A DNA stretch of 6,720 nt from an uncultured Gloeocapsa sp. (GTDB taxonomy: Bacteria > Cyanobacteriota > Cyanobacteriia > Cyanobacteriales > Gloeocapsaceae), in NCBI GenBank assembly GCA_937930495.1, contig CALGKL010000333.1, forward strand, positions 1-6,720, read 5' to 3'. The position numbers were made by a program, and so were the translations under genes. This document shows positions 1 through 6,196 of the stretch, piece by piece; within the stretch, counting starts at the first letter, position 1; each line of letters begins with the position of its first letter. Under the pieces are notes generated by a model, which worked only from the letters and a program-made list of their open reading frames with translations, was not told the DNA's origin and did not search any database.

Positions 1-297
1 TGGATTGTTAATGCTGTTGGGAGTAATTCCCTAGGAGCTAATTTTTTCGCCGCCTTAGCAGGAGCCTTTATGTATTTTGCTACTCTGACCGAAATACCGA
101 TTTTACAAGGTTTAATTGGTAATGGGATGGATTCAGGACCCGCCTTAGCCTTATTATTAGCAGGACCCGCATTATCCTTACCCAATATGTTAGTGATTAA
201 AAGCGTGATCGGGTTAGAAAAAACCGTTTATTTTGTTGGTTTAGTCGTGTTGATGGCCACTTTTACCGGTTGGGTATATGGAGCCTTAGGATTTTAA
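1..297 (+). CDS. Permease, UPF0718/DUF318 (ArsP_1-like) family, C-terminal part
   Basis: The reading frame is open from base 1 and ends at TAA 295-297, giving the last 98 residues; the N-terminal part lies outside the window. The fragment is strongly hydrophobic, with about three membrane segments (residues ~13-30, ~47-68 and ~75-95 of the fragment). It carries an E-I-P motif (31-33) followed by a G-M-x-x-G-P-A-L-A-x-L-L-A-G-P-A-L-S stretch (42-59). These match, from memory, the conserved Glu-Pro and Gly-Pro-Ala motifs in the C-terminal half of the predicted permease family PF03773. An internal ATG at 70 would give a 75-residue ORF, but the coding sense and hydrophobicity continue upstream, so that is not the true start. 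Some family members are linked to arsenic or thiol export, but the substrate of this one cannot be told. It ends 33 bases before purL, with no visible terminator between them. Confidence 0.8.
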   Translation, partial: WIVNAVGSNSLGANFFAALAGAFMYFATLTEIPILQGLIGNGMDSGPALALLLAGPALSLPNMLVIKSVIGLEKTVYFVGLVVLMATFTGWVYGALGF

Positions 298-330
298 ATC
301 AAGCGAGCAATAAAAAGCCTCCATTGTGCT

Positions 331-2673
331 ATGGTTAAGGAGAGTAAAGAAACCAGACAACAAAATATGGCAGCTCCCCAACCACCATCCCTTTGCGCTA
401 AATTAGGCATCAAACCAGAAGAATATCAAGAAATAGTCAAAAGATTAGGCAGAGAACCCAATCTTGCCGAACTAGGGATGTTTGGAGTAATGTGGTCAGA
501 ACATTGCTGTTATAAGAACTCTAAACCCCTATTAAAACAATTTCCCACCCAAGGCGATCGCATACTCGTTGGACCAGGAGAAAACGCAGGAGTAGTAGAT
601 TTAGGTCAAGGACTGCGCATCGCTTTTAAGATAGAATCACATAACCATCCCAGCGCGATCGAACCCTTTCAAGGAGCCGCCACAGGAGTAGGAGGCATCC
701 TCCGAGACATTTTTACCATGGGGGCGCGTCCCATCGCTTTACTCAACTCACTACGTTTCGGTCAACTAGATAACCCCCGCAACCGCAGATTATTACAAGG
801 AGTGGTAGAAGGCATAGCCCACTACGGTAATAGTACAGGGGTTCCCACCATCGGGGGAGAAATTTACTTTGATGATGCCTATAGTGGCAATCCCCTCGTC
901 AACGCCATGGCCATTGGCCTATTAGAAACCGAAGCGATCGTCAAATCAGCAGCAGCAGGCATCGGCAACCCAGTCCTATACGTCGGTTCAACCACAGGGA
1001 GAGATGGGATGGGGGGAGCAAGTTTTGCCAGTTCCGAACTAACCGCCGAATCCCTCGACGATCGCCCCGCGGTGCAAGTAGGCGATCCTTTTTTAGAAAA
1101 ATGTCTCATCGAAGCCTGTCTAGAAGCCTTCAAAACCGGAGCAGTAGTAGCAGCCCAAGACATGGGAGCAGCAGGAATCACCTGTTCCACAGCCGAAATG
1201 GCGGCTAAAGGAGGAGTAGGCATAGACTTTGATTTAGATCAAATACCCGTGCGCGAAACAGGGATGACCCCTTATGAATACCTCCTCTCAGAATCCCAAG
1301 AACGAATGTTATTCGTCGCCGCCAAAGGAAGAGAAACAGAATTAATCGAAATTTTCCAACGTTGGGGACTCCAAGCAGTAGTAGCAGGAACAGTAATCCC
1401 AGAACCAATCGTCAGAATTTGGCATCAAGGTAAAATCGCCGCGGCAATACCCGCCACCGCCCTAGCGGAAAATACCCCCATTTACGAGCGAGAAATACCC
1501 ACAGAACCCCCAACCTACGCCCAAAAAGCCTGGTCATGGGATGTGAATAGCCTACCCGAAGCTAATCAAGAAGGAATAAAACAATTAACCTGGACCGAAA
1601 TACTCCTACAACTACTATCTACACCCACCATCGCCTCCAAAGCCTGGGTATATAGCCAATATGACCACCAAGTCCAAAATAACACCATTATCCTGCCAGG
1701 AGGAGCAGACGCAGCAGTCATCAGAATCCGTCCCCTCGATGCTAAACCCTCAGACTGTAACCTAGGCTTAGCAGCTACCACCGATTGTAATGGACGTTAC
1801 GTCTATTTAGATCCCCTGGAAGGAGCAAAAGCAGCCGTAGCCGAAGCAGCACGGAATCTCAGTTGTGTAGGAGCTATACCCCTAGCAGTAACCGATAACC
1901 TCAACTTTGGGAGTCCGGAAAATCCCCAAAGTTATTGGCAACTAGCCCTAGCTTGTCAGGGAATCGCCACCGCTTGCACCGCATTAAAGACACCAGTCAC
2001 AGGCGGTAACGTCTCCCTCTATAACGAAACCCTCGACTCAGAAGGTAAACCCCAAGCCATTTACCCCACCCCCGTAATCGGGATGATTGGTTTAGTAGAA
2101 AATATTCAAAAAATCTGCTCTCAGGGTTGGCAGCAACAGGGAGATTTAATTTATCTGATTGGTAACCTTAACCAAGTTAGCTTAGCCGGCTCTGAATATC
2201 TCGCCCAAATCCACCAGCTAGTAGCCGGAAAAATACCACCAGTAGATCTTAACTTAGAACGTTTAGTACAAGCAGTCTGTCGTCACGGTATTCACCAAGG
2301 TTGGCTAAACTCAGCCCACGATTGCTCCGAAGGAGGATTAGCAGTAACTCTAGCTGAAAGTTGTCTCAGTGGTAACCTCGGAGCAACTATTACCCTACCC
2401 CCAATCTCTCCACAACAGCGATGGGATGAATACTTATTCGGTGAAGCCGCCAGTAGGATTATAGTTTCAGTTAAACCTGAATTCCAATCAGTTTGGGAAT
2501 CTTATTTAGAAGAAAATTTAGCCCCAAATTGGTGTCTATTGGGGAAAGTAAGCCCAACAGAAAATTTAACCATATCAACTTATGACTCTAAAACCCTGAT
2601 TAAGGTTAGTATAAGTAATATGAGTCAAAGCTGGGATCAAACTCTAGCTAAAGCACTTGGTCAAAATTGCTGA
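331..2673 (+). CDS. purL: Phosphoribosylformylglycinamidine synthase subunit PurL
   Basis: The cytoplasmic FGAM synthase large subunit converts FGAR, ATP and glutamine-derived ammonia to FGAM, the fourth step of de novo purine synthesis. At 780 residues and with no C-terminal glutaminase domain, it is the small form that works with separate PurQ and PurS. Visible motifs are W-S-E-H-C (55-59, His58) and S-H-N-H-P (103-107), the active-site histidine regions of small PurL. Others are G-M-G-G-A-S-F-A-S (226-234), Q-D-M-G-A-A-G-I-T (276-284), S-E-S-Q-E-R-M (320-326), D-N-L-N-F-G (522-527), T-G-G-N-V-S (557-562) and H-D-C-S-E-G-G (663-669). The order fits linker, AIRS-N/AIRS-C (~95-365), then a second AIRS-N/AIRS-C pair (~450-745). 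The first ~20 residues are not conserved; ATG 367 (Met13) is an alternative start giving 768 residues. Neither start has a well-spaced Shine-Dalgarno site. purF follows after 21 bases, suggesting co-transcription. Confidence 0.97.
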   Translation: MVKESKETRQQNMAAPQPPSLCAKLGIKPEEYQEIVKRLGREPNLAELGMFGVMWSEHCCYKNSKPLLKQFPTQGDRILVGPGENAGVVDLGQGLRIAFKIESHNHPSAIEPFQGAATGVGGILRDIFTMGARPIALLNSLRFGQLDNPRNRRLLQGVVEGIAHYGNSTGVPTIGGEIYFDDAYSGNPLVNAMAIGLLETEAIVKSAAAGIGNPVLYVGSTTGRDGMGGASFASSELTAESLDDRPAVQVGDPFLEKCLIEACLEAFKTGAVVAAQDMGAAGITCSTAEMAAKGGVGIDFDLDQIPVRETGMTPYEYLLSESQERMLFVAAKGRETELIEIFQRWGLQAVVAGTVIPEPIVRIWHQGKIAAAIPATALAENTPIYEREIPTEPPTYAQKAWSWDVNSLPEANQEGIKQLTWTEILLQLLSTPTIASKAWVYSQYDHQVQNNTIILPGGADAAVIRIRPLDAKPSDCNLGLAATTDCNGRYVYLDPLEGAKAAVAEAARNLSCVGAIPLAVTDNLNFGSPENPQSYWQLALACQGIATACTALKTPVTGGNVSLYNETLDSEGKPQAIYPTPVIGMIGLVENIQKICSQGWQQQGDLIYLIGNLNQVSLAGSEYLAQIHQLVAGKIPPVDLNLERLVQAVCRHGIHQGWLNSAHDCSEGGLAVTLAESCLSGNLGATITLPPISPQQRWDEYLFGEAASRIIVSVKPEFQSVWESYLEENLAPNWCLLGKVSPTENLTISTYDSKTLIKVSISNMSQSWDQTLAKALGQNC
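554..561. repeat. HIP1 octamer GCGATCGC
   Basis: A perfect palindromic copy of the highly iterated palindrome abundant in many cyanobacterial genomes. It lies in purL, read in frame as part of Gly-Asp-Arg (residues 75-77). Confidence 0.9.
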
Positions 2674-2694
2674 AAATAATATTCTTAAATAACT

Positions 2695-4134
2695 ATGGAT
2701 TTTCAAATCACCCCTGATAAGCCTGAAGAAGCCTGTGGAGTCTTCGGAGTTTACGCACCCGAAGAAAACGTCTCTAAATTAGCCTATTTTGGACTCTACG
2801 CCCTCCAACACCGCGGTCAGGAATCAGCAGGGATCGCTACTTTTGACGGTGAAACCGTACACATTCACAAAGATATGGGATTGGTTTCCCAAGTATTTAA
2901 CGAACAGATCCTCCAAGAATTGACGGGAACGATCGCTATTGGACATACCCGCTACTCTACCACAGGCTCTAGTCACGTGGTCAACGCCCAACCAGCGATC
3001 GTCGAAACCCCTTTAGGTTGTCTAGCTTTGGCACATAACGGCAATTTAGTCAATACCTTTGAACTCCGAGAAGAATTAACTAAACTAGAATATAACTTTA
3101 ATACAACCACCGACTCAGAAATGATCGCCCTAGCGATCGCCTACGAAATCAAACAAGGAAAAGACTGGGTAGAAGGGACAATCAACGCCCTAAAAAAATG
3201 CCGTGGCGCCTATAGTCTAGCCATTGGTACACCCCAAGGAATTATGGGGATCAGAGATCCCAACGGGATTAGACCCCTAGTTATCGGTGTCCTAGATAAT
3301 AACCCCCAACGCTACGTTTTAGCCTCAGAAACCTGCGGTTTAGATATCATCGGTGCCGATTATCTCCGGGATGTAGAACCAGGAGAACTCGTCTGGATTA
3401 CCGAAACCGGGCTTACTTCAATCCCCTGGGCTGAAAAACCCGAAAAAAAACTCTGTATCTTCGAAATGATCTACTTCGCTCGACCAGATAGTATTATGCA
3501 CAATGATACTCTCTACAGTTATCGAGTACGTCTCGGACAACAACTCGCTAGAGAATCATTCGTCCCCGCAGACTTAGTCATCGGTGTCCCCGATTCGGGA
3601 ATACCCGCGGCGATCGGTTTTGCCCAAGTTAGCAACATCCCCTACGGCGAAGGTTTGATTAAAAATCGCTACGTTGGTCGTACCTTTATTCAACCCACAC
3701 AACATATGCGAGATTTAGGGATCCGCGTTAAACTCAACCCCCTCAAAGACGTCTTAGAAGGGAAAAGGGTGATCATTATCGATGACTCCATCGTACGGGG
3801 GACAACCAGTCGTAAAATCGTTAAAGCAGTTCGCGACGCAGGAGCCACAGAAGTACATATGCGGATTTCCTCTCCCGCAGTAACCCATCCCTGTTTCTAT
3901 GGCATCGATACCGACAACCAATCCCAATTAATCGCCGCTACCCACTCCCTCGGAGAAATCACCGCTAAACTAGAGGTAGATTCCCTCGCCTATCTCACTT
4001 GGCAAGGAATGTTAACAGTTACCGGAGAAAACCCCCAAGACTTTTGTACCGCTTGTTTCAATGGCAACTATCCCATTACCATCCCAGATCAGGTAAAAGC
4101 TTCTAAACTGATGTTAGAAAAACTCAATACCTAA
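2695..4134 (+). CDS. purF: Amidophosphoribosyltransferase (glutamine PRPP amidotransferase)
   Basis: This enzyme catalyses the first committed step of purine synthesis: PRPP plus glutamine gives 5-phosphoribosylamine, glutamate and pyrophosphate. Residues 14 to ~240 form the N-terminal nucleophile (class II) glutaminase domain. Cys14 in E-A-C-G-V-F-G is the expected nucleophile, exposed after removal of a 13-residue propeptide. L-Q-H-R-G-Q-E-S (37-44), H-T-R-Y-S-T (84-89) and H-N-G-N-L (114-118) are glutamine-site motifs. The phosphoribosyltransferase domain carries the PRPP loop I-I-I-D-D-S-I-V-R-G-T-T (360-371). Cys254, Cys400, Cys451 and Cys454 match the four [4Fe-4S] ligands of the Bacillus subtilis-type enzyme, including the 146-residue spacing of the first pair and the C-x-x-C end. 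This therefore looks like the iron-sulfur, propeptide-processed class rather than the E. coli type. The 479-residue length is normal. The ATG at 2695 fits the propeptide, though no Shine-Dalgarno sequence precedes it. The next gene starts 7 bases after the stop. Confidence 0.97.
   Translation: MDFQITPDKPEEACGVFGVYAPEENVSKLAYFGLYALQHRGQESAGIATFDGETVHIHKDMGLVSQVFNEQILQELTGTIAIGHTRYSTTGSSHVVNAQPAIVETPLGCLALAHNGNLVNTFELREELTKLEYNFNTTTDSEMIALAIAYEIKQGKDWVEGTINALKKCRGAYSLAIGTPQGIMGIRDPNGIRPLVIGVLDNNPQRYVLASETCGLDIIGADYLRDVEPGELVWITETGLTSIPWAEKPEKKLCIFEMIYFARPDSIMHNDTLYSYRVRLGQQLARESFVPADLVIGVPDSGIPAAIGFAQVSNIPYGEGLIKNRYVGRTFIQPTQHMRDLGIRVKLNPLKDVLEGKRVIIIDDSIVRGTTSRKIVKAVRDAGATEVHMRISSPAVTHPCFYGIDTDNQSQLIAATHSLGEITAKLEVDSLAYLTWQGMLTVTGENPQDFCTACFNGNYPITIPDQVKASKLMLEKLNT
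3133..3140. repeat. HIP1 octamer GCGATCGC
   Basis: A perfect copy inside purF, read in frame as Ala-Ile-Ala (residues 147-149). The frame differs from that of the other four copies, so the DNA word rather than one peptide is what recurs. Confidence 0.9.
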
Positions 4135-4141
4135 AATAGTT

Positions 4142-5422
4142 ATGGAAACTATCGGGAAACAGTTAATTATCGGTGCAGGTTTTGTCGGCTTAGGTATAGC
4201 TCAAGCCTTACAATCAGCGAACATACCCTATGACCAAGTAGAAGCTAGTGACGATATCGGTGGGAATTGGTATCATGGCGTCTATGAAACCGCTCATATT
4301 ATCTCATCCCGTCGAGTTACCGAATTTAGCCATTTTCCCATGGCTTCCACCTATCCAGACTTCCCTAGCGCCAAACAAATGCGGGATTATCTCCACCTTT
4401 TTGCTGAGCATTATCAGTTAAGAAAAAACATTGAGTTAAACTCCGAGGTAACCTGGATTCAACCTAGGAAAGATCGACTCTGGGACGTTACCATCAATAA
4501 CCAAACGACCAGAGTCTATAAAGGCGTAATTATCTGTAACGGTCATCATTGGTGTAAACGCTTTCCCGAGTTTCAGGGCCAATTTGCCGGGGAAATTATC
4601 CATACTAAAGACTATAAACACCCCAATCAACTCAAAGGCAAACGAGTACTAGTTATTGGCGGCGGTAACTCCGCTTGTGATGTGGCCGCAGAAGCAGCTA
4701 GAGTAGCTGAGCAATGTATCTTGAGTATGCGAGATTCGGTCTGGTTTATCCCCAAAACCTTCGCAGGTATTCCGGTTACCGATTTGATTAGAGGTTGGAT
4801 GCCAGAGTTTATACAACGTCTCTTCGTCCATACCATCATTCGTCTGACTTTTGGCCAACATTCTGACTATGGTCTGGCTAAACCCCAACATCGGCTTTTT
4901 ACTAAACACCCTACGGTTAACAACGAAGTTCCCTATTATCTCAAACACGGTAAGATTATCCCTAAACCCGGAGTACTCGCTTTAGCAGGAGAAAAAGTAA
5001 AATTTGTCGATGGGACACAAGAAACAGTTGATTTAATCGTCTGTGGAACCGGTTATTATTTAGCTTATCCTTTCCTACCACCAGAATTACAACGAGTCAA
5101 GGGACCAATTCTTAACTGTTATGGCGGTTCATTCCTAGAAGATTATGCTAACATCTGTTTCATCGGTTGGGGACAAGTCAGAGGAGGTGTGGGTTCGATT
5201 CTTTCGGCTTATGGTCCTTTTTTCACTCGTTGTCTGCAATTACAAGATGAGATTAACATCCCCTTGGGTTTAGTTTTTAAAGAAATGGGAGAAACTCTCC
5301 CAAAAACCCATTTGAGCGATCCTCATGCCGTTTTACGTAAGTTAAAATTAGCTAAGTTATTCTTTCCCTGGATTGTTTATCAAGCCCATCAGGTTGAACG
5401 TAAATTAGGGAGTAGGCTTTAA
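4142..5422 (+). CDS. Flavin-containing monooxygenase-like NAD(P)-binding oxidoreductase
   Basis: This 426-residue protein has the two-dinucleotide-fold layout of class B flavin monooxygenases. The N-terminal FAD fingerprint is G-A-G-F-V-G (11-16), followed by G-G-N-W (40-43), the usual G-G-x-W of the family. The FMO identifying motif F-x-G-x-x-x-H-x-x-x-Y is present as F148, G150, H154 and Y158; a Baeyer-Villiger enzyme would have Trp at the last position. The NAD(P)H fold follows as V-I-G-G-G-N-S-A (171-178), and C-G-T-G-Y (301-305) resembles the late conserved strand motif. The family uses NAD(P)H and O2 to oxygenate a nucleophilic N, S or C centre; the substrate here is unknown. Residues 220-240 and 405-414 are hydrophobic and might contact a membrane, but no signal peptide is seen. 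It starts 7 bases after purF with no Shine-Dalgarno site, so it is probably translated from the same transcript. I infer no direct role in purine synthesis. Confidence is high for the superfamily and low for the reaction. Confidence 0.85.
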   Translation: METIGKQLIIGAGFVGLGIAQALQSANIPYDQVEASDDIGGNWYHGVYETAHIISSRRVTEFSHFPMASTYPDFPSAKQMRDYLHLFAEHYQLRKNIELNSEVTWIQPRKDRLWDVTINNQTTRVYKGVIICNGHHWCKRFPEFQGQFAGEIIHTKDYKHPNQLKGKRVLVIGGGNSACDVAAEAARVAEQCILSMRDSVWFIPKTFAGIPVTDLIRGWMPEFIQRLFVHTIIRLTFGQHSDYGLAKPQHRLFTKHPTVNNEVPYYLKHGKIIPKPGVLALAGEKVKFVDGTQETVDLIVCGTGYYLAYPFLPPELQRVKGPILNCYGGSFLEDYANICFIGWGQVRGGVGSILSAYGPFFTRCLQLQDEINIPLGLVFKEMGETLPKTHLSDPHAVLRKLKLAKLFFPWIVYQAHQVERKLGSRL

Positions 5423-5435
5423 AATTTACTACATC

Positions 5436-6023
5436 ATGGTGTACACAACTCAAGAACTAATCGATATCCTCGAAGCAGAATTAAAAGCTAATTGGCAAGG
5501 TCAAAGGTTATTGATTTCTTCTAGGTTGAGAATTGATAATCCTGTCATCGCTAAAGCTTTGAATTTAGATAAAGTTAGTAAGGTATTTGCTTATCGGGAT
5601 TTTCGTGCCCAAGTACACCAATATCAAAAAGAACACCAGGTTTCAGGAATAGTTTGGCGAGTCTGTCAGTTTCGCGGTTTTTCTATCTCCATCCCCGAAG
5701 TACACAGTCAACTAACCGCTATCGAAACGGATAAACAGATTTTAGTTAATGCTAAACCCTCGATTATCGATTTCTGGATCAAAGCTACAGCTAATATGAA
5801 ATATTTTCAGCTGACAGAAAGTTTTCAGGAAATCTCCCTGACAACCTTAACCAACCTGGTTAAACAACGAGAATGGGCTGAAGTTTATTCAGGTTGTGAT
5901 GAACTTTATCTGGGTTTATGTTGGGGAAATCCCAACGAAAGTCAATACCTTTGGGCTAAACCTCACTCAGGTTGCGATCGCCTAGTAGCGGCAGAACATC
6001 AACCTAGTGGTATAATAAAATAA
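5436..6023 (+). CDS. Uncharacterised 195-residue protein
   Basis: I do not recognise this protein or any named domain in it. It begins with ATG at 5436, 13 bases after the monooxygenase stop, and ends at TAA 6021-6023, so it probably belongs to the same transcript. It is predicted soluble, with no signal peptide or membrane segment. The N-terminal ~20 residues look helical (T-Q-E-L-I-D-I-L-E-A-E-L). The middle (~66-90) alternates hydrophobic and polar residues like beta strands, with W74, C77 and F79-R80-G81-F82. The C-terminal part holds aromatic-rich W-x-x-V-Y-S-G-C-D-E-L-Y-L-G-L-C-W-G (147-164). The tetrapeptide S-G-C-D appears twice (152-155 and 178-181), and Cys77, Cys154, Cys162 and Cys180 could be redox or metal residues, although the spacing matches no motif I know. 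Codon use resembles the neighbours and a HIP1 site lies inside it, arguing for a long-resident gene. Confidence 0.8.
   Translation: MVYTTQELIDILEAELKANWQGQRLLISSRLRIDNPVIAKALNLDKVSKVFAYRDFRAQVHQYQKEHQVSGIVWRVCQFRGFSISIPEVHSQLTAIETDKQILVNAKPSIIDFWIKATANMKYFQLTESFQEISLTTLTNLVKQREWAEVYSGCDELYLGLCWGNPNESQYLWAKPHSGCDRLVAAEHQPSGIIK
5974..5981. repeat. HIP1 octamer GCGATCGC
   Basis: A perfect copy near the 3' end of the 195-residue gene, spanning Cys180-Asp-Arg of the second S-G-C-D tetrapeptide. Confidence 0.9.
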
Positions 6024-6030
6024 ATACAAT
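6011..6030 (+). promoter_or_regulatory. Candidate promoter -10 region upstream of small ORF and rimM
   Basis: A perfect TATAAT lies at 6011-6016, overlapping the last codons of the upstream gene, and a second near-consensus TACAAT lies at 6025-6030. Both sit in the only strongly AT-rich gap of the window, just before the small ORF at 6051. No TTGACA-like -35 box is found about 17 bases upstream of either, so this would have to be a -10-only or activator-dependent promoter. AT-rich sequence produces such hexamers easily, so the call is weak; a start of a second transcript here is an inference. Confidence 0.35.
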
Positions 6031-6050
6031 AAAATCACTAAATATATAGT

Positions 6051-6182
6051 ATGTCTCGGCTCTTAAAACGTTGGGAATCCCCCCGTAAAGAAGGACGTAA
6101 TACCAAAGGAAAAGGGGGAGCAGCTCGACAAAGACAACTCAAAAAACAACAAAATAGATTACGTCAGCAACTCAAAGCTTAA
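6051..6182 (+). CDS. Small, highly basic protein (43 residues) upstream of rimM
   Basis: ATG 6051 to TAA 6180-6182 encodes 43 residues beginning M-S-R-L-L-K-R-W-E-S. Eight Arg and seven Lys against two Glu give a net charge near +13, and six Gln cluster in the second half. The central part, residues ~15-25, is Gly/Lys-rich and probably flexible, while 26-42 (R-Q-R-Q-L-K-K-Q-Q-N-R-L-R-Q-Q-L-K) could form a basic amphipathic helix. This composition suits binding to RNA or the ribosome, but that is an inference; I recognise no named family. It fills the gap between the 195-residue gene and rimM neatly, 27 bases after one and 14 before the other, and without it the gap would be 173 bases. No Shine-Dalgarno site precedes it. 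It is below the usual length cut-offs of gene callers and could be missed. The alternative, a chance ORF, is less likely given the composition and packing. Confidence 0.65.
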   Translation: MSRLLKRWESPRKEGRNTKGKGGAARQRQLKKQQNRLRQQLKA

Positions 6183-6185
6183 GGA
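6181..6185 (+). promoter_or_regulatory. rimM: Possible ribosome binding site of rimM
   Basis: AAGGA overlaps the TAA stop of the small ORF and sits 11 bases before the rimM ATG at 6197. The spacing is a little long, but this is the best Shine-Dalgarno-like sequence in front of any start in the window. Overlap with the upstream stop would allow translational coupling of the small ORF and rimM. Confidence 0.4.
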
Positions 6186-6196
6186 TTCAAACTCAC

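Noticed and set aside
298..330. Possible terminator or promoter between the permease and purL
   Set aside because: The 33 bases contain no GC-rich inverted repeat with a T-run and no -35/-10 pair that I can defend, so no regulatory site is called.
879..1223. 114-residue ORF on the minus strand inside purL
   Set aside because: It lies wholly antisense to the most conserved part of purL. Its sequence is Ala/Pro/Ser-rich, as expected from the reverse reading of Gly/Ala-rich codons, and there is no sign of a promoter or domain.
1205..1781. Two minus-strand ORFs (67 and 71 residues) inside purL
   Set aside because: They are antisense shadows. The Leu-rich 67-residue one might suggest a membrane peptide, but its leucines come from reverse-reading acidic and Gln codons of purL.
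2695..2739. Signal peptide at the PurF N-terminus
   Set aside because: The residues before Cys14 are polar and acidic with no hydrophobic core; they are the known type of short propeptide, not an export signal or lipobox.
4565..4618. Baeyer-Villiger monooxygenase assignment for the flavoprotein
   Set aside because: The F-x-G-x-x-x-H motif ends with Tyr158 rather than the Trp-Pro/Asp of Baeyer-Villiger enzymes, so the general FMO assignment is preferred.
4436..4948. Three overlapping minus-strand ORFs inside the monooxygenase gene
   Set aside because: They overlap each other and an intact plus-strand gene with clear motifs, and none shows recognisable protein features.
6014..6035. Direct repeat AATAAAAT at 6014-6021 and 6028-6035
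   Set aside because: It is short, made only of A and T, and lies in an AT-rich gap; chance is the simplest explanation.
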